A DNA stretch of 64,000 nt, from contig NZ_CP035952.1 of the NCBI RefSeq assembly GCF_004214895.1, forward strand, positions 1,560,501 through 1,624,500, given 5' to 3'. Position 1 is the first letter of the stretch, and each line of letters opens with the position of its first letter. A model generated the notes under the pieces. That model did not search any database, was not told where the DNA came from, and saw nothing but the letters and a program-made list of their open reading frames with translations. The stretch is from Pseudomonas tructae (GTDB taxonomy: Bacteria > Pseudomonadota > Gammaproteobacteria > Pseudomonadales > Pseudomonadaceae). Of this stretch, positions 54,506-63,484 are shown one piece after another. Made by a program: the position numbers and the translations under genes.

Positions 54506-55707
54506 CGCAGCAACTCCAGGGCCTGATCCAGGGCTTGGAAGAAACGCTGCAGGTCGTCGGAGTCGTTGTACAGGCCCAGGGACACGCGGATTGCACCGTC
54601 CAGGCCGAGGCTTTTCAACAACGGCATGGCACAGTGATGACCGGCGCGTACGGCAATGCCCTGCTCGGTGAGCATATGGGCCAGATCAGCGTTGTGCACG
54701 CCGTCGACCACGAAGCTGGCCAGGGCCACGTGCGGTTGGCCGAGCAGGCGGATACCTTCGCGATCGTTCAGGCCGCGCAGCAGATGGCGGTGCAGGCCGG
54801 CTTCATGCTCGGCGACTGCATTGGTGTCGAGCCCGACCAGGTAGTCCAGGCTGGCGCCCAGGCCAATCACGCTGGCAATGGGTGGGGTGCCGGCTTCAAA
54901 GCCCAGGGGCGCCGGGCGAAAGCTGGCGCTGTGGTAATCGGCAATCTGCACCATCTCGCCGCCGAACTGCCAGTGGCGCAGGCGCGCCAGGGCTTCGGGG
55001 CGGCCGTAGAGCACGCCGACACCGTCCGGGCCATACAGCTTGTGGCTGGAAAACACATAGAAATCGCAGCCCAGTTGCCGCACATCGTGACGGCCGTGGA
55101 CCACCCCCTGGGCCCCATCGACCACGGTCAACGCGCCTTGGGCCTGGGCGTGGGCCAGCAGCGGCGCCAGCGGCTGCCAGGCGCCGAGCACGTTGGACAG
55201 TTGGCTGAGCGCCAGCACCCGGGTACGCGGGCCAATCAGTTGCAGGGCGATGTCGAGGTCAATCAGGCCGCGACTGTCCAGTGGCAGGACCACCAGCTTG
55301 AGGCCGCGGCGCTGCGCCAGCTGTTGCCAGGGCAGCAGGTTGGCATGGTGCTCCAGGGCGCTGATGGCAATCTCGTCACCAGCCTCGAACAGTGGCTCAA
55401 GCCCGTAGGCGAGCAGGTTCAGGGCCGAGGTAGCACCATGGGTGAAGATAATGTGTTGCGGGTCGGCGGCATTCAGCCAGCCGGCGACTTTTTCTCGGCT
55501 ACGTTCGAAGGCCTGGGTCGCCAGGGCGCCGGGCAAGTGCTGGGCACGGTGCACATTGGCAGCACCATGGCCGTAATAGTGGCTCAGGGCATCGAGCAGG
55601 ATTTGCGGTTTTTGCGTGGTAGCGGCGCTGTCCAGGTAGGTCTGGTGCTGCCGTTGCAGGGCGTCGATGGCTGGAAAGTCAGCGCGCCAGGGAGAGGGCT
55701 GGAACAT
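54502..55707 (-). CDS. csdA: cysteine desulfurase CsdA
   Basis: This 401-residue pyridoxal-phosphate enzyme removes sulfur from cysteine. The PLP lysine is in FSSHKLYGPDGVGVLYG, and the persulfide Cys in RAGHHCAMPLL is in the short loop typical of group II (SufS/CsdA) desulfurases. The sequence around the PLP phosphate (HGATSALN) is intact. It is followed by csdE and is separated from dapD by a terminator. The pair feeds sulfur to TcdA and possibly to cluster assembly. Confidence 0.94.
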   Translation of the reverse strand: MFQPSPWRADFPAIDALQRQHQTYLDSAATTQKPQILLDALSHYYGHGAANVHRAQHLPGALATQAFERSREKVAGWLNAADPQHIIFTHGATSALNLLAYGLEPLFEAGDEIAISALEHHANLLPWQQLAQRRGLKLVVLPLDSRGLIDLDIALQLIGPRTRVLALSQLSNVLGAWQPLAPLLAHAQAQGALTVVDGAQGVVHGRHDVRQLGCDFYVFSSHKLYGPDGVGVLYGRPEALARLRHWQFGGEMVQIADYHSASFRPAPLGFEAGTPPIASVIGLGASLDYLVGLDTNAVAEHEAGLHRHLLRGLNDREGIRLLGQPHVALASFVVDGVHNADLAHMLTEQGIAVRAGHHCAMPLLKSLGLDGAIRVSLGLYNDSDDLQRFFQALDQALELLR

Positions 55708-55719
55708 GATGATCGGACC

Positions 55720-55753
55720 TGAAAATCGGGCCTGGCGTTAGGCCAGACCCGAT
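55720..55753 (-). terminator. rho-independent terminator of dapD (minus strand)
   Basis: Read on the minus strand: ATCGGGTCTGGC, loop, GCCAGGCCCGAT (11 of 12 pairs) followed by TTTTC. It begins nine bases after the dapD stop codon and ends 13 bases before the csdA start codon, so csdA needs its own promoter or read-through. Confidence 0.85.
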
Positions 55754-55761
55754 GGTACCAC

Positions 55762-56796
55762 TTAGTTGTGGGCGTGCAGCGCTTCGTTCAGCTCGATGGC
55801 CGACTTATGGGTTTTGCACTCCACGGCGCCATTGAGCGAGTTGCGGCGGAACAATAGGTCGGTCTGGCCGGCCAGGTCGCGGGCCTTGACCACCTTGACC
55901 AGTTGGTTGTTTTCGTCCAGCAGGTTCACCTTGGTGCCAGCGGTAATGTACAGGCCGGCCTCGACGGTGTTGCGATCGCCCAGCGGGATGCCGATACCGG
56001 CGTTGGCACCGATCAGGCAGCCTTCGCCGACCTTGATCACGATGTTGCCACCACCGGACAGGGTGCCCATGGTCGAGCAACCGCCGCCCAGGTCCGAGCC
56101 CTTGCCGACGAAGACGCCCGCCGAAACGCGGCCTTCGATCATGCCTGGGCCTTCGGTGCCGGCGTTAAAGTTGACGAAGCCTTCGTGCATGATGGTGGTG
56201 CCTTCGCCGATGTAGGCGCCCAGGCGCACGCGGGCGCTGTCGGCGATACGAACGCCGGCAGGGACCACGTAGTCGGTCATCTTCGGGAACTTGTCTACCG
56301 AGAACACTTCCAGCAGTTCGCCCTTGAGGCGCGCTTCGAGTTGCTGTTCGGCAAGCTCTGCCAGGTCGACGGCGCCCTGGCTGGTCCAGGCCACATTCGG
56401 CAACAGCGGGAAGATGCCGGCCAGGTTCAGGCCGTGCGGCTTGACCAGGCGGTGCGAGAGCAGGTGCAGCTTCAGGTAGGCTTCCGGGGTGGACGTCAGG
56501 GCGGCGTCTTCGGCCAGCAGGGTGGCCACCAGTGGCTTGTTGCTTTCGGCCAGGCGGGTCAGCAGTGCGGCTTGCACGGTATCGACGCCCTTGAGGGCTT
56601 CGGCCAGTTGGGCGGCCTGGCTGGTGCTGAAGGCGATCGCCTGGTTGCCGCCTTCATAACCCAGAACCGGGGCAATGGCCGCGACCAGTTCGGCAGCCGG
56701 GTTAACCAGTGGTTGCGCGTAGAACACTTCCAGCCAGGCGCCTTGACGGTTCTGGGTGCCGACACCGAAGGCCAGGCTGAACAGGGTAGTGGACAT
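55762..56796 (-). CDS. dapD: tetrahydrodipicolinate N-succinyltransferase
   Basis: This 344-residue enzyme succinylates tetrahydrodipicolinate in lysine and cell-wall synthesis. The C-terminal half has left-handed beta-helix hexapeptide repeats (VRLGAYIGEGTTIMHEG, then VFVGKGSDLGGGCSTMG and CLIGANAGIGIPLG) typical of DapD. The N-terminal half is the longer form found in pseudomonads. AGAGG precedes its ATG. The Spx/ArsC-like gene ends 42 bases upstream on the same strand, so both may be transcribed together. Confidence 0.95.
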   Translation of the reverse strand: MSTTLFSLAFGVGTQNRQGAWLEVFYAQPLVNPAAELVAAIAPVLGYEGGNQAIAFSTSQAAQLAEALKGVDTVQAALLTRLAESNKPLVATLLAEDAALTSTPEAYLKLHLLSHRLVKPHGLNLAGIFPLLPNVAWTSQGAVDLAELAEQQLEARLKGELLEVFSVDKFPKMTDYVVPAGVRIADSARVRLGAYIGEGTTIMHEGFVNFNAGTEGPGMIEGRVSAGVFVGKGSDLGGGCSTMGTLSGGGNIVIKVGEGCLIGANAGIGIPLGDRNTVEAGLYITAGTKVNLLDENNQLVKVVKARDLAGQTDLLFRRNSLNGAVECKTHKSAIELNEALHAHN

Positions 56797-56838
56797 GCAG
56801 TTACCTCTTGCGAAATTGAATGAAAGCTCGGCGCCGGG

Positions 56839-57201
56839 TTACTGAAGGGCGGCCGCGTACAGATCAGGCTTGAAGCCGACCAGGGTCCGCCCCCCGAGGT
56901 CGAGCACCGGGCGCTTGATCATCGACGGTTGGGCCAGCATCAGTTCGATGGCTTTGGCCTGGTCGAGATCGGCCTTCTGGGCTTCTTCGAGTTTGCGGAA
57001 GGTGGTACCAGCACGGTTGAGTACTGTTTGCCAGCCATGCTCATCGCACCAGCGCTCAAGGCTCGCACGGTCGATGCCCAGGGTCTTGTAGTCATGGAAG
57101 TCGTAGCTCTGGCCTTGATCTTCGAGCCAGGTGCGGGCTTTCTTCATGGTGTCACAGGCCTTGATTCCATAAAGGTGCAATGGCGTGTCGCGTTTGGTCA
57201 T
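56839..57201 (-). CDS. ArsC/Spx family reductase-like protein
   Basis: This 120-residue protein has a thioredoxin-like fold with the start LYGIKACDTMKKARTWLEDQ, where C15 stands in place of the CXXC motif, and the conserved RPVLDLGGRTLVGFKPD end. It resembles E. coli YffB and the PA3664-type proteins that stand before dapD. The usual ArsC catalytic partners are not complete, so an arsenate reductase role is unlikely. AGGAGGGGC lies six bases before the ATG at 57201. Its role is unknown. Confidence 0.88.
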   Translation of the reverse strand: MTKRDTPLHLYGIKACDTMKKARTWLEDQGQSYDFHDYKTLGIDRASLERWCDEHGWQTVLNRAGTTFRKLEEAQKADLDQAKAIELMLAQPSMIKRPVLDLGGRTLVGFKPDLYAAALQ

Positions 57202-57431
57202 GCTTGCCCCTCCTGGGAAAAAATGGTGAAGGATTATGCCACGGTCGACGGCTTTGGGTTGGCGTCGCCACGTCACTTTGTAGCATTGTGTTACAGGTTT
57301 TGGGCGGTTCTGCGACTTTTGTGCAGCGGTGCGCCGGCAGCCTAAGCGGCTAATATGTCGTTTCAATGGCAGTGCCGTGCCCAGGCCAGCATCGGCTATT
57401 GAAAGCGATTGAATTGAACAGGACTCGCTGC

Positions 57432-59078
57432 ATGCAATCAGCCTACACCGTTCTCATCCTGCTGATGCTGGTGAGTGTTTCCAAACTGGTCGGGCGCATG
57501 ATCCCGCTGCCGTTGCCGCTGGTGCAGATCGCCGCAGGTGCCTTGCTGGCGTGGCCAACCCTGGGCCTGCACGTGGCCCTTGACCCGGAATTGTTTCTGT
57601 TCTTGTTTTTGCCGCCGTTGCTGTTTTCCGATGGCTGGCGGATGCCCAAGCGTGACCTCTGGCGGCTGCGCGGGCCGATCCTGACCCTGGCTGTTGGCCT
57701 GGTGTTGTTTACCGTGGTCGGTGCCGGTTATTTCATTCACTGGATCCTGCCCAGCATTCCTTTGCCAGTGGCCTTTGCCCTGGCCGCGGTACTGTCGCCG
57801 ACCGATGCCGTGGCGGTTTCGGCCATTACCCAGGACCGCCTGCCGACGCCCTTGATGCACATGCTTCAGGGGGAGGCGCTGATGAACGACGCCTCGGGCC
57901 TGGTGACCTTCAAGTTCGCCCTGGTGGCGGCGATTACCGGTGTGTTTTCCCTGGCCCAAGCCAGCCTGACTTTTGTCCTGGTCGCGGTGGGTGGCCTGGC
58001 CATTGGTGTGGCCCTGAGCTGGCTGGTCGGGCGTCTGCGGGCCTGGATGATCGCCCGCGGCTGGGATGACCCGGCCACCCATGTAGTGTTCATGTTGCTG
58101 CTGCCGTTTGCCGCTTATGTGCTGGCCGAGCGCCTGGGCGCCTCCGGGATTCTTTCGGCGGTGGCGGCGGGGATGATGCAGAGTTGGCTCGACCTGCTGC
58201 CCCGGCAGACCAGCACGCGCCTGCTCAACCGAAGTGTCTGGTCGCTGCTGGAGTTCGCGTTCAACGGCCTGATTTTCCTGCTGCTGGGCCTGCAACTGCC
58301 CGACATCATCAAGGCGGTGACCAGTCACGAAGCTTCGCTGTGGCCGACTTTGCTGTGGCGTTGCCTGGATGTGGTAGCGATCTTCGCGGTGCTGCTGGCG
58401 TTGCGCTTTATCTGGGTGCAGAGCATCTGGCGCTTGATTGGCGTGATCCGTCGCTGGCGCGGCAAGGAGAATCTGGTACCGGTGGCTAACGCCCGTTCCT
58501 GCTGGTTGTTGACCGTCGGTGGCGTGCGCGGGGCGGTGACCCTGGCGGGTGTCATGTCGGTGCCGCTGTTGATCAGTGCCGGCAAGGATTTCCCTGAGCG
58601 CGACTTGCTGATTTTCATCGCTGCCGGGGTGATTCTGCTGTCGCTGGTGTCAGCGTGCGTTGCCTTGCCTCTGCTGTTGCGTGGTGTCAGCAAGAGCCCT
58701 GACGACGCCCTGCGCCAGGAGGCTCAGGATACTTGGCGCCGCACCGCCGAGGCGGCGATTCACGCCCTGGAAGCTGAAGATCTGACTGAGGCCGGTACGG
58801 CGCTGGATGCTTCTCAGGCGGCGCTGGCGGCCGAGCTCAAGGCGCGGTTGATGGCTGAGTACCGGCATCAGCTCGATACTTTCAACGACAGCGCCGAAGC
58901 CCAGGCCCTGGCCGCGCAGATGGATCAACTGGAGCGACGCTTGCGCCTGCGTGCGCTACGGGCCCAGCGTCTGGAACTGTACAACCTGCATCGCCAGCAC
59001 CAGATCGGTGATGACGTGGTGCGCCAGGTGCTGGGCGAGCTGGATATGAGCGAGGCGAATCTGGGGGCGGTGAAGTAG
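57432..59078 (+). CDS. CPA1 family Na+/H+ antiporter (YjcE-like)
   Basis: This 548-residue inner-membrane protein has about twelve hydrophobic helices. The ion-binding region is visible as SPTDAVAVSAITQDR and EALMNDASGLVTFKFAL, with the acidic residues of helix 5/6 of the CPA1 family. The C-terminus is a hydrophilic, helical tail of about 115 residues (from about 435), rich in Glu, Ala and Gln, which is probably cytoplasmic and regulatory. The start at 57432 gives MQSAYTVLILLM; an upstream frame to 57366 lacks conserved sequence. It is convergent with the EF-hand gene. Confidence 0.9.
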   Translation: MQSAYTVLILLMLVSVSKLVGRMIPLPLPLVQIAAGALLAWPTLGLHVALDPELFLFLFLPPLLFSDGWRMPKRDLWRLRGPILTLAVGLVLFTVVGAGYFIHWILPSIPLPVAFALAAVLSPTDAVAVSAITQDRLPTPLMHMLQGEALMNDASGLVTFKFALVAAITGVFSLAQASLTFVLVAVGGLAIGVALSWLVGRLRAWMIARGWDDPATHVVFMLLLPFAAYVLAERLGASGILSAVAAGMMQSWLDLLPRQTSTRLLNRSVWSLLEFAFNGLIFLLLGLQLPDIIKAVTSHEASLWPTLLWRCLDVVAIFAVLLALRFIWVQSIWRLIGVIRRWRGKENLVPVANARSCWLLTVGGVRGAVTLAGVMSVPLLISAGKDFPERDLLIFIAAGVILLSLVSACVALPLLLRGVSKSPDDALRQEAQDTWRRTAEAAIHALEAEDLTEAGTALDASQAALAAELKARLMAEYRHQLDTFNDSAEAQALAAQMDQLERRLRLRALRAQRLELYNLHRQHQIGDDVVRQVLGELDMSEANLGAVK

Positions 59079-59086
59079 GTCTGGGG

Positions 59087-59126
59087 CTACCTCCAAGTGA
59101 AAGCACATGCTCTTACTTGGAGGTAG
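59087..59126. repeat. 12-bp perfect stem-loop after the antiporter gene
   Basis: CTACCTCCAAGT (59087-59098) and ACTTGGAGGTAG (59115-59126) flank a 16-base loop that can itself pair as AGCA-CA-TGCT. It begins nine bases after the antiporter stop codon. No T run follows on the plus strand, and on the minus strand only a short one. A second, smaller block GTAGTGGGCTACTGCCC lies just after it. Confidence 0.75.
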
Positions 59127-59189
59127 AGTGCTATTGGTAGTGGGCTACTGCCCTTATTGAACTGAGTCAGTTTTGCAACGCTTCCAACG

Positions 59190-59411
59190 TTAGAGGTCTT
59201 TTTTGTAGTCCTCAAGAAACTCCTCGAAACTGATCTCATCATCATTGTTGGGGTTTGCCTCTTTAAGCAGCTGTTCTATTTCGTGTTTCTCAAAATAGCG
59301 TTCTGCTATATTAACAAATTCAGCCACTTTCACTTTACCGTCGCAATTGGAGTCGAGGCTGTCGAATGCCTTTTTTGCCCGATCCAACTGGTCATCTGTC
59401 AACTCGGTCAT
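59190..59411 (-). CDS. small EF-hand calcium-binding protein
   Basis: This 73-residue protein carries one full EF-hand loop, DSNCDGKVKVAE (residues 20-31: D1, N3, D5, G6, K7, E12 all present). A second, degenerate loop NPNNDDEISFEE follows (N at position 1 and D at position 6 instead of D and G). It resembles a half-calmodulin. There is no signal peptide. G+C is about 43 percent by hand count, far below its neighbours, so it is probably foreign. Starts at 59411 and 59417 are both possible (MTELTDDQ or MTMTELTDDQ); 59411 keeps GGGA at the better distance. Function is unknown. Confidence 0.85.
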   Translation of the reverse strand: MTELTDDQLDRAKKAFDSLDSNCDGKVKVAEFVNIAERYFEKHEIEQLLKEANPNNDDEISFEEFLEDYKKDL

Positions 59412-59548
59412 GGTCATTGTCCCGTTCAGCAAAATGGATTTGCGACGTAGAAACCAAATCGCCAAGCTAAACTGACAGCTGGAGCGAAGCGCGGCAACTG
59501 GTAGAAATGACAGTTGCACTGAGCAGAAACTTCGGATCCTTCCCTTGT

Positions 59549-60742
59549 TTAGCCTTTCACAAACGCGCGAATCCGCTCGGCCGCCTCGACGCATTCGGCC
59601 AATGGCGCCACCAGCGCCATGCGTACCCGCCCGGCGCCCGGATTGACGCCGTCCACCTCGCGGGACAGGTACGAACCTGGCACCACGGTCACATGCTGGG
59701 CTTGGAACAGATCGCGGGTGAACACGGCGTCATCGCCTGGCACCTTGGCCCACAGGTAGAAGCCGCCGTCCGGGCGCTGCACATCGAGCACTGGGGCGAG
59801 GATTTCCAGCACCGCATCGAACTTCTCGCGGTACAGGTCGCGGTTGGCCAGCACGTGTTCTTCATCGTTCCAGGCAGCAATGCTCGCCAGCTGGGTTTGT
59901 ACCGGCATGGCGCAGCCGTGGTAGGTGCGGTAGAGCAGGAACGGCTTGATGATCTCGGCGTCACCCGCCACGAAGCCCGAGCGCAGGCCTGGCAGGTTGG
60001 AACGCTTGGACAGGCTGTGGAACACCACGCAACGCTTGAAATCGCTGCGGCCCAGCTCCACGCAGGCGCTGAGCAGGCCGGGTGGCGGGCTTTGCTCGTC
60101 GAAGTACAGCTCGCTGTAGCACTCGTCGGCAGCGATCACGAAGTCGTACTGGTCCGCCAGGGCGATCAGCTTTTTCAGGGTATCCATTGGCACCAGGGCG
60201 CCGGTGGGGTTGCCTGGGGAGCAGAGGAACAGGATCTGACAGCGCTGCCAGATTTCGGCCGACACCGCGTCGAAGTCCGGGTTGAAGCCGTTGCTGTCCA
60301 GGCACGGCAGGTAGTGCGGGGTCGCACCGGCCAGCAGCGCTGCGCCTTCGTAGATCTGGTAGAACGGGTTGGGGCTGATCACCAGGCCATCATCGCCACG
60401 GTTGACCACCGCCTGGGTGAAGGCGAACAGCGCTTCGCGGGTGCCGTTGACCGGCAGCACGTGCTTGTCGGCATCCAGCCACCCGGCCGGTACACCAAAG
60501 CGCTGTTCGCACCAGCGGGTGATGGCCTGGCGCAGGGCTGGCAGGCCGACGGTGCTCGGGTACACCGCCATTTGCTGGAGGCTGTCAGCCAGGGCCTGGG
60601 CGACGAACGCCGGCGACTCATGCTTGGGCTCACCGATCGACAAGGCAATGGCGCGTTTGTCCGCCGCAGGCGTGACGCTACCGAGCAGCGCGCGGAGTTT
60701 CTCGAACGGGTAGGGCTGAAGCTGATTCAAAGCGTTGTTCAT
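59549..60742 (-). CDS. dapC: succinyldiaminopimelate transaminase DapC
   Basis: This 397-residue class I/II aminotransferase uses pyridoxal phosphate. The PLP lysine is in VVFHSLSKRSNLPGLRSGF, with ALSIGEPKHESP and LCSPGNPTGALVP as further conserved parts. In Pseudomonas the gene after glnD is dapC, which makes succinyl-LL-diaminopimelate from the keto form, the step between DapD and DapE. Substrate choice between aminotransferases is not seen in sequence, so the call relies on synteny (PA3659, from memory). It lies 23 bases after glnD, in the map-glnD-dapC operon. Confidence 0.9.
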   Translation of the reverse strand: MNNALNQLQPYPFEKLRALLGSVTPAADKRAIALSIGEPKHESPAFVAQALADSLQQMAVYPSTVGLPALRQAITRWCEQRFGVPAGWLDADKHVLPVNGTREALFAFTQAVVNRGDDGLVISPNPFYQIYEGAALLAGATPHYLPCLDSNGFNPDFDAVSAEIWQRCQILFLCSPGNPTGALVPMDTLKKLIALADQYDFVIAADECYSELYFDEQSPPPGLLSACVELGRSDFKRCVVFHSLSKRSNLPGLRSGFVAGDAEIIKPFLLYRTYHGCAMPVQTQLASIAAWNDEEHVLANRDLYREKFDAVLEILAPVLDVQRPDGGFYLWAKVPGDDAVFTRDLFQAQHVTVVPGSYLSREVDGVNPGAGRVRMALVAPLAECVEAAERIRAFVKG

Positions 60743-60765
60743 CGGCGCAAGGTCTCGTCAAACGG

Positions 60766-63465
60766 TCATAGGGTCAGGCGGGTCAAGGGTACCCCGGTCG
60801 CCTGGTCGACGCGCAGTTGCTCGACGATCGCATCCTGCAGGCGGCTGCACAGTTGCGGGTCGGACAGGGGCTGGTTGTCGGCGTCGGTAATGAAGAACAC
60901 GTCTTCGACCCGCTCGCCCAGGGTGGCAATCTTGGCATTTTGCAGCGACAGGTCGAACTCCAGGAAAATCTTGCCGATCCGCGCCAGTAGGCCAGGGCGG
61001 TCGGGAGCGCTGAGTTCGAGAATGGTCACCGGGCGCTGGGCATCGTTATGGATGGTTACCTGCGGGGCGAAGGTGAAGTGCTTGAGCTGGCGCGGCACCC
61101 GGCGCTGGATGATGGTCGGGTAGTCGTCGGGGTTGCGCAGGGCATCGGTCAATCCGTCGCGAATCTGCTTGACCCGCGTGGGATTGTCGCCGATCGAGCC
61201 GCCATCGTTGTCGAGCACGATATAGGTGTCGAGGGTGAACTGGCTGCTCGAGGTGATGATCCGGGCGTCATGGATGTTCAGGTTGAGCTGGTCCATGGCT
61301 GCTACGGTCACAGCAAAGAAATCGTGCTGGTCGGGGGCATAGATGAAGATCTGTGTGCCGCCTTCGAACTCACGCTGGGTGGTTTCCTTGATCAGCACCA
61401 GCGGCCCGCCATCTGCCGGCTGCTGGAGGATGGCGTCGCTGTGCCAGGCCACGTCGGCGGCAGTGTGACGCAGGAAGTAGTCATCCCCCAGTTGCGACCA
61501 CAGTTGCTCGACGTCGTCCGGGTCGGTGCCTTCGCGAATCAGGATGTCCAGGGCTGCGGTCTGGGTCTGGCGGATCTGTTCTTCGCGATCCAGCGGGTTT
61601 TCCAGGCCGCGGCGCAGGGCGCGCTTGGTTTCGGTATAGAGCTGGCGCAGCAGGCTGGCGCGCCAGGAGTTCCACAGGCTCGGGTTGGTGGCGTTGATAT
61701 CGGCCACGGTCAGCACGTAGAGGTAGTCCAGGCGGGTTTCATCACCCACCAGCAGAGCGAAATCGTAGATCACCTGCGGATCGGAGAGGTCCTTGCGCTG
61801 CGCGGTGGTCGACATCACCAGGTGATGCTGGACCAACCAGACGATCAGGCGGCTGTCCCAGTTGGGTAGCTGGTGACGCAGGCAGAACGCCTGGGCGTCG
61901 ACCGCGCCCAGCTCGGAATGGTCGCCCTGACGGCCCTTGCCGATGTCATGGTAAAGGCCGGCCAGGTAGATCAGCTCCGGCTTGGGCAGGCGGCCCATGA
62001 GCTTGCTGGCCAGCGGGAACTTCTCCGATACCGGCGTGTACTGCAGCTTGCGCAGGTGCTTGATCAGGTTGAGGGTGTGCGCGTCGACCGTATAGATGTG
62101 GAACAGGTCATGCTGCATCTGCCCGATGATCAGGCCGAACTCCGGCAGGTAGCGGCCGAGGATGCCGTAACGGTTCATCCGGCGCAGGTTGCGGTGGATG
62201 CCGATCTCGCACTTGAACAGTTCGATGAACAGGCTGGTGTTGCGGATATCGTTGCGGAACTCGTCGTCGATCAGGTGCCGGTGTTCGCGCAGCAGGCGGA
62301 TGGTGTCGGCGCGCACCCCCTTGATTTCCGGGTGCTGGGCCATCAGCACGAAAATTTCCAGCATGGCGAACGGTGTACGTTTGAAGACGTTGGTGCGTAC
62401 CGCCTCGATGTAGCCGTCGTGCACCTGGAAGCGCGGATTCAGCGGCTGGGTGCTGCCGCTGTCGTCCTCCAGGATGACTTCTTCGAAGTGCTGGATGATC
62501 AGGTCGCTGAGCTCGGCGATGCTCATGACCACCCGATAATACTGCTGCATGAACTGTTCGATGGCGCGCTTGGGGTTCTCGTCGCCAAAACCGAGCAGGG
62601 CGGCGATGCTGCGCTGGTGGTCGAACAGCAGGCGGTCTTCGGCGCGCCCGGCGAGCATGTGCAGGGCGTAGCGCACTTTCCACAGGAACTCCTGGGACGA
62701 GGCCAGCAGGTTGTTCTCGCTTTCCAGCAGGAAGCCTTCGCCGGCCAGGGCGTGCAGGTTGAGAGTGCCGTATTGGCGGCGGGCGATCCACAGGACCGTC
62801 TGGATGTCGCGCAGCCCCCCGGGCGAGCCCTTGACGTTGGGCTCCAGGTTGTATTCGGTGTCGTTGTACTTGTGGTGCCGGGCCTTTTGCTCGGCGCGCT
62901 TGGCCAGGAAGAATTCCTTGCTCGGCCACATATGGGCGGTGCTGGTGACCTCGAGCATGCGCTGGCGCAGGTGCTCGGGGCCGGCGATGGTGCGGCTCTC
63001 CATGAGGTTGGTGACAACCGTCAGGTCGGCGCGGGCTTGTTCGGCGCATTCTTCGACCGAGCGTACGCTTTGACCCACTTCCAGGCCGATATCCCAGAGT
63101 AGGGTCAGAAAGCGTTCGATCGAGTCGCGAAACACCTCGTGATCGGCGCTGTCGAGCAGGATCAGCAGGTCGATGTCGGAATAAGGGTGCAGTTCGCCAC
63201 GCCCATAACCACCGGTGGCGATCAGGGCGATATCGGCGTCTTCGCTCCAGGTGAACTGGTTCCAGGCCTGTTGCAGGATGTTGTCGACGAACCAGGCGCG
63301 GTCTTCGATCAGCCGGCGGATCTCGCGACCGCTGCGAAAGCGGTTGTCGAGCACCTCGCCGGCCTGGCGGATGGCTTTCTTGAAGGCCGCGATGGGGCTT
63401 GCCTTGAGGGCCAGTTCCGCCTGGAACTGGCCGCGATCGAACAGCTCGGGATCCACCTGGGGCAT
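60766..63465 (-). CDS. glnD: bifunctional uridylyltransferase/uridylyl-removing enzyme GlnD
   Basis: This 899-residue nitrogen sensor modifies and demodifies protein PII (GlnB/GlnK) in response to glutamine. Domains in order: nucleotidyltransferase with [20 protein letters not shown] (near residue 85-104, containing the GG and the catalytic Asp pair), a helical linker, a HD domain with [19 protein letters not shown] (near 504-522), and two C-terminal ACT domains from about 705 to 899 ([20 protein letters not shown] and [19 protein letters not shown]). All four catalytic or sensing parts are intact. It follows map by 19 bases. Confidence 0.96.
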   Translation of the reverse strand: MPQVDPELFDRGQFQAELALKASPIAAFKKAIRQAGEVLDNRFRSGREIRRLIEDRAWFVDNILQQAWNQFTWSEDADIALIATGGYGRGELHPYSDIDLLILLDSADHEVFRDSIERFLTLLWDIGLEVGQSVRSVEECAEQARADLTVVTNLMESRTIAGPEHLRQRMLEVTSTAHMWPSKEFFLAKRAEQKARHHKYNDTEYNLEPNVKGSPGGLRDIQTVLWIARRQYGTLNLHALAGEGFLLESENNLLASSQEFLWKVRYALHMLAGRAEDRLLFDHQRSIAALLGFGDENPKRAIEQFMQQYYRVVMSIAELSDLIIQHFEEVILEDDSGSTQPLNPRFQVHDGYIEAVRTNVFKRTPFAMLEIFVLMAQHPEIKGVRADTIRLLREHRHLIDDEFRNDIRNTSLFIELFKCEIGIHRNLRRMNRYGILGRYLPEFGLIIGQMQHDLFHIYTVDAHTLNLIKHLRKLQYTPVSEKFPLASKLMGRLPKPELIYLAGLYHDIGKGRQGDHSELGAVDAQAFCLRHQLPNWDSRLIVWLVQHHLVMSTTAQRKDLSDPQVIYDFALLVGDETRLDYLYVLTVADINATNPSLWNSWRASLLRQLYTETKRALRRGLENPLDREEQIRQTQTAALDILIREGTDPDDVEQLWSQLGDDYFLRHTAADVAWHSDAILQQPADGGPLVLIKETTQREFEGGTQIFIYAPDQHDFFAVTVAAMDQLNLNIHDARIITSSSQFTLDTYIVLDNDGGSIGDNPTRVKQIRDGLTDALRNPDDYPTIIQRRVPRQLKHFTFAPQVTIHNDAQRPVTILELSAPDRPGLLARIGKIFLEFDLSLQNAKIATLGERVEDVFFITDADNQPLSDPQLCSRLQDAIVEQLRVDQATGVPLTRLTL

Positions 63466-63484
63466 CGAGGGGCTTTCCTGTAGG

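Noticed and set aside
54433..55722. 429-codon plus-strand frame over csdA
   Set aside because: Antisense to csdA, whose PLP and Cys motifs are intact.
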